64,000 bases of DNA from Phycisphaerae bacterium (GCA_030432595.1 JAUIGU010000003.1:124001-188000), one strand, 5' to 3'; shown: positions 28,687-38,719, counted from the first letter of the stretch. Numbers and translations are program-made. Notes: generated by a model not told the origin, from the sequence alone.

Positions 28687-29988
28687 TTAGCCGGCGGTGT
28701 TCATGGCCTGGAGAACCCGCCGGAGGTCGCGCTCGGCGTAGACGGCGTCGGTGATGGTCGGGCTGGAGTGCCCCAGGATCAGCGCGGCGGTCTCCAGGCC
28801 GAACCGCTGCCGGAACTCGGTCGCGGCGGTGTGACGGAGCTGGTGGGGCGTCCAGCGGTGGTCCCGACGCCAGGCTTCGACCTGCGCCCAGCGACGGCCG
28901 AGCCGGCGCCGCCACTCCTTCTCCGTTTCCCACCGCGTTCTTTTCTTGGCGGCGACCTTGACGCGGGCGAGCTCGCCGGTCGGCGGGAACGCCTGGTCGC
29001 AGGCGCGCTCAATGCAGCGCCGGTAGCTTGCCGTGGTGTAGGCGTCCTTGGGGCGGCGCTTCGGCGACTCGACCCGGTTGGTGCCGGGGGCGTTGCCGCA
29101 GCTCGCCGGCGTGACGCGGGCGGCCGTCCGCCGGGCACGCTGTTCGGCCGCCGCCTCCGCCGGCGAAAACAATGGCCGATCGACCGGCCGACCCGTTAGG
29201 AACGGCCGTAGAACCTCCTGGCACTTTGGCCCGAGCGGGATCGTGCGCCGGTGTCCGTGGTGGGCCGTCTTGTGGGTGTCGGGTCGGTATAGCCAGACGT
29301 CGGAGCTGGTCTCCAAGTCGATAGCCCGCAGCCCCACCAGCTCGCCGGCCCGCGCCCCGGTGAACCGCTGCAGGCGGATGAGCGCCGCGACCTGGCGAGG
29401 GACCAAGGGCAGGATCGCCTCGATGGCCGCGTCGCTGACGGGTTCGACCCGGCGGGGTTCGCGCAGACCCGAGACTTCGCCGCGGTGCAGCGGCTCGACG
29501 CAGGCGAGGGCCTGGTGAAGTACGGCGGGCACGAGCTCGTCGCTGACGGCCCACTTAAACATCCGGACGATGACCTGGGAGTCGCGGTTGATGGCGTCCC
29601 GGCCCAGCCCACCCGACGCGACCAGGCTGTCGCGGTACGTACGCAGACGGCGCGGCCCGAACTCAGTGGCGACGACAGTCCCCGAGTGCTGGCGCAGGCG
29701 GCGCAACGCCGACCGCACGGCGAAGCCGGTTGACGTGGGCTTGCCGTCCCTCATGTACCGCGGTTTCATGGCGATCCAGTAGGCGACGATCACCTGCGTC
29801 ACGGTGGTCGTGGCGGGGCGGCGAACCGTCCGCTGCTTCCGGGGTTCCGGGGGCTCGACCGCGCGGTCGGCGGCTTCCCACGCCGCGATCACTTCCGCAT
29901 AGCGCCGGCGGCTCCGTGGATCGCGCAGGTTGACCGCGAGCTGGCCGGACTTCACGTAAGGCTTCGGGATGGAGGGTGGGCGTGGCAT
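28687..29988 (-). CDS. Tyrosine recombinase/integrase next to tRNA-Ile
   Basis: A 433-residue phage-type integrase. The N-terminal SAM-like core-binding region (about 60-150) precedes the catalytic domain with Arg in FTGARAGELVGL, HQLRHTAATEFRQRFG (HxxR), LGHSSPTITDAVYAERD (His and the nucleophile Tyr). It opens MPRPPSIPKPYVKSGQLAV, the usual start of a widespread planctomycete integrase family. ATG 29988 is preceded by GGAG at 8 nt; ATG 30018 is a longer alternative. It lies about 130 bp from the 3' end of tRNA-Ile on the same strand, the classic place for an integrated element. No second copy of the tRNA end was found here, so the element's far limit is unknown. Confidence 0.9.
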   Translation of the reverse strand: MPRPPSIPKPYVKSGQLAVNLRDPRSRRRYAEVIAAWEAADRAVEPPEPRKQRTVRRPATTTVTQVIVAYWIAMKPRYMRDGKPTSTGFAVRSALRRLRQHSGTVVATEFGPRRLRTYRDSLVASGGLGRDAINRDSQVIVRMFKWAVSDELVPAVLHQALACVEPLHRGEVSGLREPRRVEPVSDAAIEAILPLVPRQVAALIRLQRFTGARAGELVGLRAIDLETSSDVWLYRPDTHKTAHHGHRRTIPLGPKCQEVLRPFLTGRPVDRPLFSPAEAAAEQRARRTAARVTPASCGNAPGTNRVESPKRRPKDAYTTASYRRCIERACDQAFPPTGELARVKVAAKKRTRWETEKEWRRRLGRRWAQVEAWRRDHRWTPHQLRHTAATEFRQRFGLETAALILGHSSPTITDAVYAERDLRRVLQAMNTAG

Positions 29989-30116
29989 CGTGCGTACTCC
30001 GGTGGGGTTTTGTGGCATAAAGCCACAGAACTTCCGGGGTTCGCCGACGCCGTGGCCCGCAACGAGCGGAAGACGGGAAGCGTGTAACTCACGCTTTCGG
30101 CTTGTTTTGTGAGAAG

Positions 30117-30190
<74 letters not shown>

Positions 30191-30321
30191 GGGAAGGCCC
30201 GGGACGCGGGGCGGGCCCGAACGCCACAAAATACGACATGAACCCCGGGGGGTCAACCGGCCGGGCGCGATGGTCCGTGGTGGTGCCGCCGGTCGATGGG
30301 GCGGAGCCGCGTGGCGGGCGA

Positions 30322-30801
30322 TCAGGACGCTTCTTTGACCTCGCGCTGGACCAGCAGGTAGTCGTCCAGGCGGATCGGCTCGTCAAACTCGATGCCGATC
30401 TGGTGGATGTGGCGTTTGTAGTGGACGCATCGGCGGACGACGGCGGTGTGGTAGGTCTGGCCGTAGGTCCGGTGCTTGAGGACCAACTCGACCGACGAGC
30501 CGGGGTAGATGAAGTTGCCGTGCAGGAAGCCCAACCCGGTTTCACTGATGTCGTGCGTGCGGACCAGGAACCGCTGCTCCCGGCCATCGCCACCGCGGAC
30601 CGTGGCGACGAGGTACGTCGTGTTTCGGTACGGCATCCGCTCGTGCTGTCGGCGGTCATCTTTGTTGCCGCGGTGCCGCGACGACTCACGGTCCACTTCG
30701 GCCACCAGGCTCAGCCACTGGGCGTCGGTGAGTTTCAGCGAGTCGATCGCCGAGCCGAACTCGTCGTCGTAGCCCGCGGACGATCTTGAACTGCAGCGCA
30801 T
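30322..30801 (-). CDS. PilZ-domain protein
   Basis: A 159-residue protein with an alpha-helical N-terminus (about 1-50) and a PilZ domain (about 55-155): a basic RRQHERMPYRN stretch, then DISETGLGFLHGNFIYPGSSVELVL and a final IGIEFDEP. PilZ domains bind cyclic di-GMP through an Arg motif before the barrel and D/NxSxxG; here RRQHERMPYR and DISETG fit. ATG 30801 is chosen because AGGAA precedes it, while the frame extends to 30852 without support. It is divergent from the radical SAM gene. The partner protein it regulates is unknown. Confidence 0.85.
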   Translation of the reverse strand: MRCSSRSSAGYDDEFGSAIDSLKLTDAQWLSLVAEVDRESSRHRGNKDDRRQHERMPYRNTTYLVATVRGGDGREQRFLVRTHDISETGLGFLHGNFIYPGSSVELVLKHRTYGQTYHTAVVRRCVHYKRHIHQIGIEFDEPIRLDDYLLVQREVKEAS

Positions 30802-30974
30802 GCGAGATTCCTCGGCAACGTGGTGTTGCAGGATCCGCCCCCCTGGCGACAAAAGGGTGATCGACGTGATGCCTGCCCGGCTTTACGGCTGGGGGACAAT
30901 CCGGAAAAGGATTTCGAGCTTGTTGAATCCTGTTTTTTGATTTTTGTTTGTAAAATGTTTGGTATCGTTTAGGC

Positions 30975-32282
30975 ATGGACACACCGGAATACGACCGCCG
31001 TGACGCGCTGCCCGAAGGCCCTGCCCACCGCCGCGGGGCCGGCCTGAACCCCGGAAACCGGTTCGAGGCCCAGCGGGTGCATCTTCTGGGCGAGGAGATG
31101 GATCGGCAGCGGCTCGAACGGGAATGGGAGGGCCACGACGATCACGGCAAGCCGGTGTGCGTGCCCCTGACCGTGTACGCCGACCGGACGCAGACCATCA
31201 TTAACCGCGTCGCGCCCACGTCGGACGTGCCCTTCGACTGGACGGTGAACCCCTACCGCGGCTGCGAGCACGGCTGCATCTACTGCTTCGCCCGGCCGTA
31301 CCACGAGTACTTGGGCTTCTCGCTGGGCCTGGACTTCGAGACCAAGCTCGTCGCCAAGCACGACGCGCCCGAGCTTTTGAAACGGGAACTCGCGTCACCG
31401 AGGTGGAAGCCCGAGCCGATCGTGATGTCCGCGATCACCGACATCTACCAGCCGATCGAGAAACAGCTCGAATTGTCGCGGCGTTGCCTGGAGGTCATGG
31501 CCGAGGCGAGGCAGCCGGTGAGCACGATGACCAAGAACACGCTCGTGCTGCGCGACACGGACTTGTGGAAGGACCTTGCAAAGCATAACGCGGGGCGGGT
31601 AACGGTAACCCTGGTGACGCTGGACGAGGAGCTGGCGGGCACGCTGGAGCCGCGGGCGTCGCCGCCGGTCGCGCGGCTGCGCGTGATCCGCAAGCTGGCG
31701 GACGCGGGCGTCCCGGTGAGCGTGAACATCGCGCCGGTGATCCCCGGGCTGACGGACACGGAGGTGCCGCGGCTGCTCGAGGCCGTCGCCGACGCGGGGG
31801 CGAAGCGCGTGGCGTGGGTGCTGCTGCGGCTGCCGTACCAGCTCAAGGATTTGTTCCTGGACTGGCTGCAGCGCAACGTGCATCCGGACCGTGCCCGCAA
31901 GGTCGAGTCGCTGATCCGGCAGGCCCGCGGCGGCAAGCTCTATGACGCCGGCCCCCCGCGCGGCACCGCGGCGAGGCAGCGCTGGCGCGAGCAACGTCCC
32001 GACGACACGACCTCGAAGATGGTCGCCACGCGCGACCCCGCTCATCCGATAGCCCCCGCCGGAAGGCGGGGGTTAAACCCCACCCGTCCGGGCGGGGCTA
32101 AGGGGCATGCCACAGGCCACAACCGCCGCCGCGGCGAGGGGCACCACGTCACGCAGCTCAAACAGGTCTTCGACGTCTACTGCCGCAAGTACGGCCTCAA
32201 CCGCGACGTGCGCCCGCTGTCGGGCCAACACTTCCGCCGGCCGAGCCTGCACGGGCAGATGGGGTTGTTCTCAGGTGAATGA
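30975..32282 (+). CDS. PA0069-family radical SAM protein with an in-frame palindromic insertion
   Basis: A 435-residue radical SAM enzyme related to spore photoproduct lyase-like proteins. VNPYRGCEHGCIYCFARP provides the CxxxCxxC iron-sulfur triad (C97, C101, C104). KPEPIVMSAITDIYQPIEK, STMTKNTLVLRD and VSVNIAPVIPGLTD are typical of this family, whose reaction is unknown. Near the C-terminus, after about residue 358, an extra ~20-25 residues (PIAPAGRRGLNPTRPGGAKG) are encoded by two tandem hairpins (32050-32100). The normal ending GEGHHVTQLKQVFDVYCRKYGL resumes after them in the same frame. An AT-rich gap separates it from the PilZ gene. Its 3' end overlaps the convergent gene by 12 bp. Confidence 0.9.
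   Translation: MDTPEYDRRDALPEGPAHRRGAGLNPGNRFEAQRVHLLGEEMDRQRLEREWEGHDDHGKPVCVPLTVYADRTQTIINRVAPTSDVPFDWTVNPYRGCEHGCIYCFARPYHEYLGFSLGLDFETKLVAKHDAPELLKRELASPRWKPEPIVMSAITDIYQPIEKQLELSRRCLEVMAEARQPVSTMTKNTLVLRDTDLWKDLAKHNAGRVTVTLVTLDEELAGTLEPRASPPVARLRVIRKLADAGVPVSVNIAPVIPGLTDTEVPRLLEAVADAGAKRVAWVLLRLPYQLKDLFLDWLQRNVHPDRARKVESLIRQARGGKLYDAGPPRGTAARQRWREQRPDDTTSKMVATRDPAHPIAPAGRRGLNPTRPGGAKGHATGHNRRRGEGHHVTQLKQVFDVYCRKYGLNRDVRPLSGQHFRRPSLHGQMGLFSGE
32050..32100. repeat. Palindromic element inserted in-frame in the radical SAM gene
   Basis: The 51-bp element is bounded by TAGCCCC and GGGGCTA. It holds hairpin 1 (CCCCCGCC 32053-32060, loop GGAA, GGCGGGGG 32065-32072) and a weaker hairpin 2 (about 32078-32097). 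Its length is a multiple of 3 and the frame stays open. The word GGGGCATGCCA follows at 32102, the same word as at the end of the inverted repeat at 28311. Confidence 0.7.
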
Positions 32283-33290
32283 GCGGCGACGCATTTTTGT
32301 GCCGTGCCCCAGCGTAAGCAGGCCCACGAAAAGTCCGCTGGCAACCGGCTCGGGGAGATAGACCACGCTCATGGACAAGCCGTACTGCTCGAAATCGAAG
32401 CTGGCTTGATTGAAACCCTCGCGCGCGAGGAATTGCCGTCTCTCAAATAAGGTGTCGATGTCTTCGGCAGAGATGGCGGTGTCCAGAATATCTCCCAACG
32501 AGTAGACGCCGGGCTCAAGGGCATCACCTCGGTAAACGAGATCGTTTTGCACCGAGGGGAACAGGTTCATTCCGGGGATCTCCAGCGCATTGCCCAAGAG
32601 AAAACGGGGGTCAGTCGATTTCAACCAGAAAGTGGTGATATGACCGCTGTCGGGCCCCGTCGTGTCGAGCACGACTTCGCCGGTCGCCGGGTCGTAAGTC
32701 AGTGTCGCCTGACTCGCCCACTGAAGCGTGTCCGGGTCGACCAAGTCCCAGCGATTGTCAAACTCACCTTCGGGTCGGCCGTAAAAGAATTCTGCCGCGG
32801 GATTCAGGTTTCCGATTTCCGCCGTATAGGTGTGCTGGCCCCACCAGCCACCAGCGATTGAAGGATCATGAAATTCACCCCAAGCACTTCGGGCGAAGAG
32901 ACGGCTCCATGTCTCTTCATCGAGACCCGCCGGCAGGATGTCACCGAGCGTGAACAGGCCCTGCGCCGGGTTGCCGATTGATTGATCCGATATTGCGAGT
33001 GGATCATTCTGAAAAAACGTTGTGTTAGAAAGTCGGACCAGGTTTTCATTTCGAAAGCGAATCGTCTGGATATCCGGTGGGTACACCGGGGGGTTGGAGA
33101 TTCCGGTCACACGCATATAGAGGCCGTAGGTCAGCAACTCGCCGCTGCTCGTGCCGGTGGTATCAAAAGACACATTACCGGTGGCCGGGTCGTAATAGAA
33201 CTTGAGCGTGGCGTGGGCGGGGAAGACGATGAGCGTTGCGATAATGCCGCGAATGAAAAAGGCCGATGCCGTAACAACACATCGATTCAT
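32271..33290 (-). CDS. Secreted protein with two tandem domains and PEP-CTERM-like tail
   Basis: A 339-residue exported protein. ATG 33290 has GGAG 7 nt upstream and gives a signal peptide (about 1-30, ending AHA). The mature part is two related halves, each beginning with a similar strand (LKFYYDPATGNVSFDTTG and LTYDPATGEVVLDTTG) and each containing a LGDIL stretch, so it is an internal duplication. The tail LPEPVASGLFVGLLTLGHGTKMRRRSFT has PEP, a hydrophobic stretch and basic residues, consistent with exosortase sorting. Function unknown. The last 12 bp overlap the convergent radical SAM gene. Confidence 0.8.
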   Translation of the reverse strand: MNRCVVTASAFFIRGIIATLIVFPAHATLKFYYDPATGNVSFDTTGTSSGELLTYGLYMRVTGISNPPVYPPDIQTIRFRNENLVRLSNTTFFQNDPLAISDQSIGNPAQGLFTLGDILPAGLDEETWSRLFARSAWGEFHDPSIAGGWWGQHTYTAEIGNLNPAAEFFYGRPEGEFDNRWDLVDPDTLQWASQATLTYDPATGEVVLDTTGPDSGHITTFWLKSTDPRFLLGNALEIPGMNLFPSVQNDLVYRGDALEPGVYSLGDILDTAISAEDIDTLFERRQFLAREGFNQASFDFEQYGLSMSVVYLPEPVASGLFVGLLTLGHGTKMRRRSFT

Positions 33291-33743
33291 CGTGTTTCTC
33301 CGGAAAAGGGTGTGGCCCCCGACAACAAACCATTGTACCACGATGGCGGTCCCGGCCAAAGATTGGCGTCGTCTTCAGTCGCATGTTTCGAAAGATTCGC
33401 GACAAGCCATTTCTATTGTTGCCAATTCCTCTGCCACCCCGGCAGCCGCGGCGCTGCATCCCCTGCCGTGATTTGGCCGATAGACCGTGTGAGAGGACCG
33501 TGAGGGCGGTGTCGTTGGCACCGGGCTTGCGGGAATGGGCCGGAACCGGCGCGGGTTGGTCCGCGTAGGAGACGGTGGGGCGTGGCGGAACGCCGATCAG
33601 TGGTGTTTCTCTCACGCCCCGCGTGGCCCCGCCTTCCGGACGGACCCGCCGCCGGCTGCCGCGTACAATCCCCCCGCATGGCGGGCCCACGGCGTCACGC
33701 CTCGCCCCTCATCGGCGGAGAACCCCGAAAAGAAAGACCCACC
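33291..33743. other. 453-bp gap between divergent genes
   Basis: The gap lies between the PEP-CTERM gene (minus strand) and clpC (plus strand). I see no convincing gene, RNA or repeat, and the open frames are weak high-GC shadows. It presumably holds promoters for both neighbours, including heat- or stress-responsive control of clpC, but I could not identify a CtsR- or HrcA-type site by eye. Confidence 0.4.
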
Positions 33744-36269
33744 ATGTTTGAACGCTTCACCGACCGCGCCCGCAAAGTCATGGCCCTGGCCAACCAGGAA
33801 GCCCAGCGGTTCAACCACGAGTACATCGGCACCGAGCACATCCTCCTGGGCCTGGTCAAGGAAGGCTCGGGCGTCGGCGCCAACGTCCTCAAGAACCTCG
33901 ATGTCGATCTCCGCAAGGTCCGGCTCGAGGTTGAAAAGCTCGTCAAGTCCGGCCCGGACATGGTCACCATGGGCAAGCTGCCCCAGACCCCGCGGGCCAA
34001 GAAGGTCATCGAGTACGCCATCGAAGAGGCCCGCTCGCTGAACCACAATTACGTCGGCACGGAACACCTGCTGCTCGGGCTGCTGCGCGAGCACGAGGGT
34101 GTCGCTGCGCAGGTCCTGATGAACCTCGGGCTCAAGCTCGAAGAGGTCCGCGAAGAAGTGCTCAACCTGTTGGGCGCGGGCGTCGACCCCGAAGAGGCGA
34201 CCGAAGAGGGCGAAGCCGCGCCGTCGTCGTCCAAGGGCGGCAAGACCAAGAGCAAGACCCCGGCGCTCGACAGCTTCGGCCGGGACCTGACCGAGCTGGC
34301 CAAGGAAGACGCGCTGGACCCGGTGATCGGCCGCGCGAACGAGATCGAAAGACTCGTGCAGATCCTCTGCCGCCGGACCAAGAACAACCCCGTGCTGCTT
34401 GGCGAGGCCGGCGTCGGCAAGACCGCCATCGTCGAGGGCATGGCCCAGCGGATTATCAGCCAGGAAGTGCCCGAGATCCTGCTCGACAAGCGCATTGTGG
34501 TGCTGGACCTGGCGATGATGGTGGCGGGCACGAAGTACCGCGGCCAGTTCGAGGAGCGCATCAAGGCGGTCATGAACGAGGTGCGTCGCGCGAAGAACGT
34601 GCTGTTGTTCATCGACGAACTGCACACGCTGGTCGGGGCCGGCGGCGCCGAGGGCGCGATCGACGCATCCAACGTGCTCAAGCCCGCGCTGTCGCGCGGT
34701 GAGATCCAGTGCATCGGCGCCACCACGCTTGACGAGTACCGCAAGTACATTGAGAAGGACGGCGCGCTGGAACGCCGGTTCCAGATGATCATGGTCGACC
34801 CGCCGGACAAGAACGACACGATCGAGATCCTCAAGGGCGTGCGCGACAAGTACGAAGCCCACCACCGTGTGCGGATAACCGACGAGGCGCTGGTGCAGGC
34901 GGTCGAGTTGAGCAACCGCTACATCACGGCCCGGGTGCAGCCGGACAAGTCGATTGACGTGATCGACGAGGCGGGGGCGCGCATCCGCATCAAGAGCATG
35001 AGCAAGCCGCCGGACCTGGCGGACCTGGAAGAGAAGATCGAGCGGCTGACCATCGAGAAGGACGAGGCCGTCAAGGCCGCGGACTACGAGAAGGCCGCCG
35101 AGCTGCGCGACCAGGCCGAGGCCGCCAAGCGCGAAAAGGAGCAGATCCAGCGCGACTGGCGGGCCAAGAGCCAGGAAACGGATGGCGAGGTCGACGAAGA
35201 GGTCATCGCCGAGGTCGTCAGCAAGATGACCGGCGTGCCGCTGACCCGCCTCGAAAAGGCCGAAACGCAACGGCTGCTTCAGCTCGAAGAAGAGTTGCAC
35301 AAGACCGTCGTCAGCCAGGACGAGGCGATCAAGACGATCAGCAAGGCGATCCGCCGGGCGCGTTCGGGCCTCAAGGACCCGCGCCGGCCGATGGGCTCGT
35401 TCATCTTCGTCGGTCCGTCCGGCGTGGGCAAGACGCTGCTGTCCAAGGCGCTCGCCGAGTTCATGTTCGGTGACCCCGATGCGCTGATCCGCATCGACAT
35501 GTCCGAGTACATGGAGAAGCACAACGTGTCGCGCCTCATCGGCGCGCCTCCCGGATACGTCGGGTTTGAAGAGGGCGGTCAGCTCACCGAGCAGATCCGT
35601 CGCCGTCCCTACGCCGTCGTCCTGCTCGACGAGATCGAGAAGGCCCACCCCGATGTGTTCAACACGCTGCTGCAGGTGATGGAAGAAGGCCAGTTGACCG
35701 ACGCGTTCGGCCGGCACGTGGACTTCCGCAACGTCATCCTGATCATGACCTCGAACATCGGCAGCGAGATCATCAAGAACAAGGGCGGCTTCGGCTTCGC
35801 CAAGCGCGACGAAGAGGCCGACTACAACAAGATCAAAGAGACGCTGCAGAGCGAGATCGAGCGGTATTTCCGCCCCGAGTTCATCAACCGCCTCGACGAG
35901 GTCATCGTGTTCCGGCCGCTCACGCGGGAGAACCTGGTCAGCATCGTCGAGTACGAACTCAAGAAGGTGTTCAGCCGTCTCGACGAACGCAACATGGCAC
36001 TGCAGATCGACCAGCCCGCCAAGGACTTCCTGATCGACAAGGGCTACAACCCCGACTTCGGCGCCCGGCCTCTCCGCCGCGCGATCGAGCAGTATGTTGA
36101 AGACCCGCTGTCCGAGGCGATCCTGCGCGACGAGTTCCGCGAGGGCCAGCTCGTCAAAGTCACCCGCGACGAGAGCAAGGACCACCTCAGCTTCAACGCC
36201 GAGGACCTGCCCGCCGACAACGCCGAGACCGAGCCCGAGGCCGCGGGTGCGGGTAACGACGGCGGCTGA
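33744..36269 (+). CDS. clpC: ATP-dependent Clp protease ATP-binding subunit ClpC
   Basis: An 841-residue Hsp100 unfoldase. Order: double Clp N domain (about 1-145, [20 protein letters not shown] and a second [10 protein letters not shown] repeat), AAA1 with Walker [14 protein letters not shown], a middle region with a UVR motif ([23 protein letters not shown] region, about 450-470), AAA2 with Walker [21 protein letters not shown], and the C-terminal D2-small domain. It feeds unfolded proteins to ClpP in the cytoplasm. ATG 33744 is the standard family start. A strong terminator follows the gene, so it is probably monocistronic. No clpP is in the window. Confidence 0.96.
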   Translation: MFERFTDRARKVMALANQEAQRFNHEYIGTEHILLGLVKEGSGVGANVLKNLDVDLRKVRLEVEKLVKSGPDMVTMGKLPQTPRAKKVIEYAIEEARSLNHNYVGTEHLLLGLLREHEGVAAQVLMNLGLKLEEVREEVLNLLGAGVDPEEATEEGEAAPSSSKGGKTKSKTPALDSFGRDLTELAKEDALDPVIGRANEIERLVQILCRRTKNNPVLLGEAGVGKTAIVEGMAQRIISQEVPEILLDKRIVVLDLAMMVAGTKYRGQFEERIKAVMNEVRRAKNVLLFIDELHTLVGAGGAEGAIDASNVLKPALSRGEIQCIGATTLDEYRKYIEKDGALERRFQMIMVDPPDKNDTIEILKGVRDKYEAHHRVRITDEALVQAVELSNRYITARVQPDKSIDVIDEAGARIRIKSMSKPPDLADLEEKIERLTIEKDEAVKAADYEKAAELRDQAEAAKREKEQIQRDWRAKSQETDGEVDEEVIAEVVSKMTGVPLTRLEKAETQRLLQLEEELHKTVVSQDEAIKTISKAIRRARSGLKDPRRPMGSFIFVGPSGVGKTLLSKALAEFMFGDPDALIRIDMSEYMEKHNVSRLIGAPPGYVGFEEGGQLTEQIRRRPYAVVLLDEIEKAHPDVFNTLLQVMEEGQLTDAFGRHVDFRNVILIMTSNIGSEIIKNKGGFGFAKRDEEADYNKIKETLQSEIERYFRPEFINRLDEVIVFRPLTRENLVSIVEYELKKVFSRLDERNMALQIDQPAKDFLIDKGYNPDFGARPLRRAIEQYVEDPLSEAILRDEFREGQLVKVTRDESKDHLSFNAEDLPADNAETEPEAAGAGNDGG

Positions 36270-36315
36270 TCGGCCCGTCGCCTCCGCCCAAACCCAAGCT
36301 TCCGATAATCACGAG

Positions 36316-36346
36316 GCCGCCACGCGATTATGCGTGGCGGCTTTTT
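36316..36346 (+). terminator. Rho-independent terminator after clpC
   Basis: A perfect 10-bp stem GCCGCCACGC (36316-36325) / GCGTGGCGGC (36332-36341) with 6-nt loop GATTAT is followed by five Ts. This is a textbook intrinsic terminator 47 bp after the clpC stop. Confidence 0.9.
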
Positions 36347-36400
36347 CGTTTCCACCTCACCCCGACCGTTCCGGCGTCAACTCGCCCGAGGAATGCACCG

Positions 36401-38005
36401 ATGAACCCGAAGTGTCAAACGCGGGGCTCTGGGCTTCGCGGCCGTCCGATGAGTCTGTTCGGCCACTGGGGGGTCGACGCCGAGGGTGAAGCGTTTATGA
36501 GTCAGGAAGTCAAAGACCGTGTGCTGACCTCGACGCGTCTGCCGTCGCTGCCGACCATCGCCGTCGAGGTCATCGACCTGGTCAAGCAGGAAGACGCGGA
36601 CATCAAGCAGATCGCCGCGACGATTCAAAACGACCCGGCGTTGTCCTCAAAGATCCTCAAGACCGTCAACTCAAGCTTCTACGGCCAGGCCTACTCGATC
36701 TCTACGGTGAGCCACGCGCTGGTCGTGCTCGGGCTCAAAGCCGTCAAAACGCTGGCCTTGGGCTTCTCGCTGGTCCACAACCTCAAGGATCAGGGGGGCG
36801 ACGAGTTTGACCACATGAACTTCTGGAAACGCTCGCTGTTGGGCGCGACCGCGGCGAAGCATTTCGCCGAGAAGATCAACCTGCCCGAAGCCGAGGAGGC
36901 CTTCCTCGGCGGCCTGCTCCGCGACATGGGCGTCATGGCGATGAGCCAGACGCTGGGTGCGGAGTATCAGTACGCGATGCAGGCCGCGGGGTCCGACCAC
37001 GCCAAGCTCTTGGAGTCGGAGAACGAGATCTTCGAGACCGACCACGCCGAGATGGGCTCGGCGCTGGCCGAGTCGTGGAAGCTTCCGGCGCTGCTGGTGT
37101 CGGCGATCCGCTTCCACGCCGACCCCGAGCCGGCCGACCTCACCTGCCGCAAGGTCGCGCGCTGCGTGGCCCTGGGGTCCATGGCGGCCGAGGTCTTCAT
37201 GGTCAACGAGTGGGGCGACGACCCCGCCAAGGCCGCCGCGCTCGACGGGTACCGGCGTCGCGCTGAGGCCTGGTTCGGCTGGGAGCCCGAAGACTCCGAG
37301 GCCGCGCTCCGCGAGATCCACAAGAACACCGGCGACATGCAGCGGCTCTTCGAGCTGCCCACCGGGGAACTCGGCAACGCCGACGACATCCTCGCTCAGG
37401 CCAACGAAGCCTTGATGGCGATCTCGATGCAGGCCGTTCAGGAGACTGTTCAGCTCGAAGAGCAGAACGCCAAGCTCAAGGACGACGTCTACACCGACCC
37501 GCTCACCGGCGCGAACAACCGCCGCAAGTTCGACGAGTACCTCGATCAGCAGTTCAAGGCGTGTGCTGCGGGCAAGTCGCCGCTGTCCGTGCTCTTCCTC
37601 GACGCCGACCACTTCAAGAACTTCAACGACACCTACGGCCACGCGACCGGTGACCGGGTGCTGGTCTCGCTCGCGCAGACGCTCAAGGACGTGTTCGGCG
37701 AGAAGGGTGTGCCTTGCCGGTACGGCGGCGAAGAGTTCGCCGTGATCCTGCCCAACATCGACCGCAAGGACGCCGCGAAACTTGCCGAGGCCGCGCGGGC
37801 TGCGATCGAAGCGGCGCCCGTCGAGTCCGACGAGGGCGAAGAGCTCCACATCACCGCGTCGATCGGCGTCGCCTGCCAGGAAGAAAGCTTCTTCAAGTCG
37901 GCCGAACAACTCGTCAAGGCCGCAGACAACGGCGTCTACGCCGCGAAAAAGTCGGGCCGCAACACCGTCCGCGTGTTCGTGCCCCGGCCGAAAAAGGCCG
38001 CGTAA
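36401..38005 (+). CDS. HDOD-GGDEF signalling protein
   Basis: A 534-residue protein: an HDOD domain (about residues 40-260, with LPSLPTIAVEVIDLVKQED, NDPALSSKILKTVNSSFYG and the HD-like LLGATAAKHFAEKI), a linker, then a GGDEF domain (about 365-525) with DPLTGANNRRKFDEYL, FLDADHFKNFNDTYGHATGDRVL and catalytic RYGGEEFAVILP (G442-F446). It should make cyclic di-GMP. An RxxD inhibitory site is not evident before GGEEF. ATG 36401 has GAGGA 8 nt upstream; the conserved region would also fit ATG 36449 or 36497. It stands between the clpC terminator and a convergent hydrolase gene, 9 bp apart. Confidence 0.9.
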   Translation: MNPKCQTRGSGLRGRPMSLFGHWGVDAEGEAFMSQEVKDRVLTSTRLPSLPTIAVEVIDLVKQEDADIKQIAATIQNDPALSSKILKTVNSSFYGQAYSISTVSHALVVLGLKAVKTLALGFSLVHNLKDQGGDEFDHMNFWKRSLLGATAAKHFAEKINLPEAEEAFLGGLLRDMGVMAMSQTLGAEYQYAMQAAGSDHAKLLESENEIFETDHAEMGSALAESWKLPALLVSAIRFHADPEPADLTCRKVARCVALGSMAAEVFMVNEWGDDPAKAAALDGYRRRAEAWFGWEPEDSEAALREIHKNTGDMQRLFELPTGELGNADDILAQANEALMAISMQAVQETVQLEEQNAKLKDDVYTDPLTGANNRRKFDEYLDQQFKACAAGKSPLSVLFLDADHFKNFNDTYGHATGDRVLVSLAQTLKDVFGEKGVPCRYGGEEFAVILPNIDRKDAAKLAEAARAAIEAAPVESDEGEELHITASIGVACQEESFFKSAEQLVKAADNGVYAAKKSGRNTVRVFVPRPKKAA

Positions 38006-38014
38006 CCAACACCG

Positions 38015-38719
38015 TCACCCGCCGTAAGCCCACGTCTGCCCCGGCGACAGCACGTTCGTCTCCACGCCCTTGGGCTTGAAATCATCGGCGCTCTGCGCGA
38101 GCACCGGGAACGTGCCCCAGTGGATCGGGACCGCGACCTTTGGCTGGATCAACTCCGCCGCCCGCGCCGCGAGCTTGGGCGACATGTTGTACCGACCGTC
38201 CGCCGGCAGCAGCGCGATGTCCGGGTGCGCCATCTCGCCGATCAGCTTCATGTCGCTGAACAGCGCCGTGTCCCCGGCGTGGTACACCGTCACTCCCTTG
38301 CCCCCGGCCGCGCGGGCGAAGTGGATCACGAACCCGCACGCCACGCCCATATACCGGCCCTCGTAGCTGCTGCTGTGGTGTGCCTGGGTGAACGCGACGT
38401 AACCGAAATCCGTCTCGACCCGACCGCCCGGGTTGCCCGCGAGGTACTTCTCCAGGCCGACTTCATTGTCGAGGTAGTTGCAGATTTCGAAGTTGGCGAT
38501 GCACGTCGCGTCGTTGTCGCGCGCGATCGACCAGCCGCCCGGGTTGAAGTGGTCGGCGTGACCGTGCGTGAACGCCATGTAGTCGCAGCGGATGTCCGCC
38601 GGCCGGTGCTTCGCCAGGTCGTTGCCGGTCAGGAACGGGTCCACGCACAGCCGGCCGCCGTCCTGCCCGTCGTCAAAAAGGAACCCGCTGTGCCCGAGGA
38701 ACGTGATCTGCAATGTCAT
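38015..38719 (-). CDS. UPF0173-type metal-dependent hydrolase
   Basis: A 234-residue metallo-beta-lactamase-fold protein. MTLQITFLGHSGFLF at the N-terminus, FTHGHADHFNPG (HxHxDH metal site), TQAHHSSS, VYHAGDTALFSDM and AVPIHWGTFP are the family motifs. Members of UPF0173 are predicted zinc hydrolases of unknown substrate. The frame stays open to 39148, but ATG 38719 gives the normal family start. The gene is convergent with the HDOD-GGDEF gene. Confidence 0.92.
   Translation of the reverse strand: MTLQITFLGHSGFLFDDGQDGGRLCVDPFLTGNDLAKHRPADIRCDYMAFTHGHADHFNPGGWSIARDNDATCIANFEICNYLDNEVGLEKYLAGNPGGRVETDFGYVAFTQAHHSSSYEGRYMGVACGFVIHFARAAGGKGVTVYHAGDTALFSDMKLIGEMAHPDIALLPADGRYNMSPKLAARAAELIQPKVAVPIHWGTFPVLAQSADDFKPKGVETNVLSPGQTWAYGG

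Noticed and set aside
30011-30027. Hairpin TGTGGC-ATAAA-GCCACA as an attachment site
   Set aside because: Only one copy was seen and it overlaps the longer possible start of the integrase gene; the tRNA 3' end is the better candidate.
30919-30960. Promoter of the radical SAM gene
   Set aside because: TAAAAT is present but no -35 box at 15-19 bp fits well; the stretch is simply AT-rich.
33612-36185. Long minus-strand open frame opposite clpC
   Set aside because: The plus-strand ClpC is beyond doubt; the reverse frame is a shadow of its codon use.
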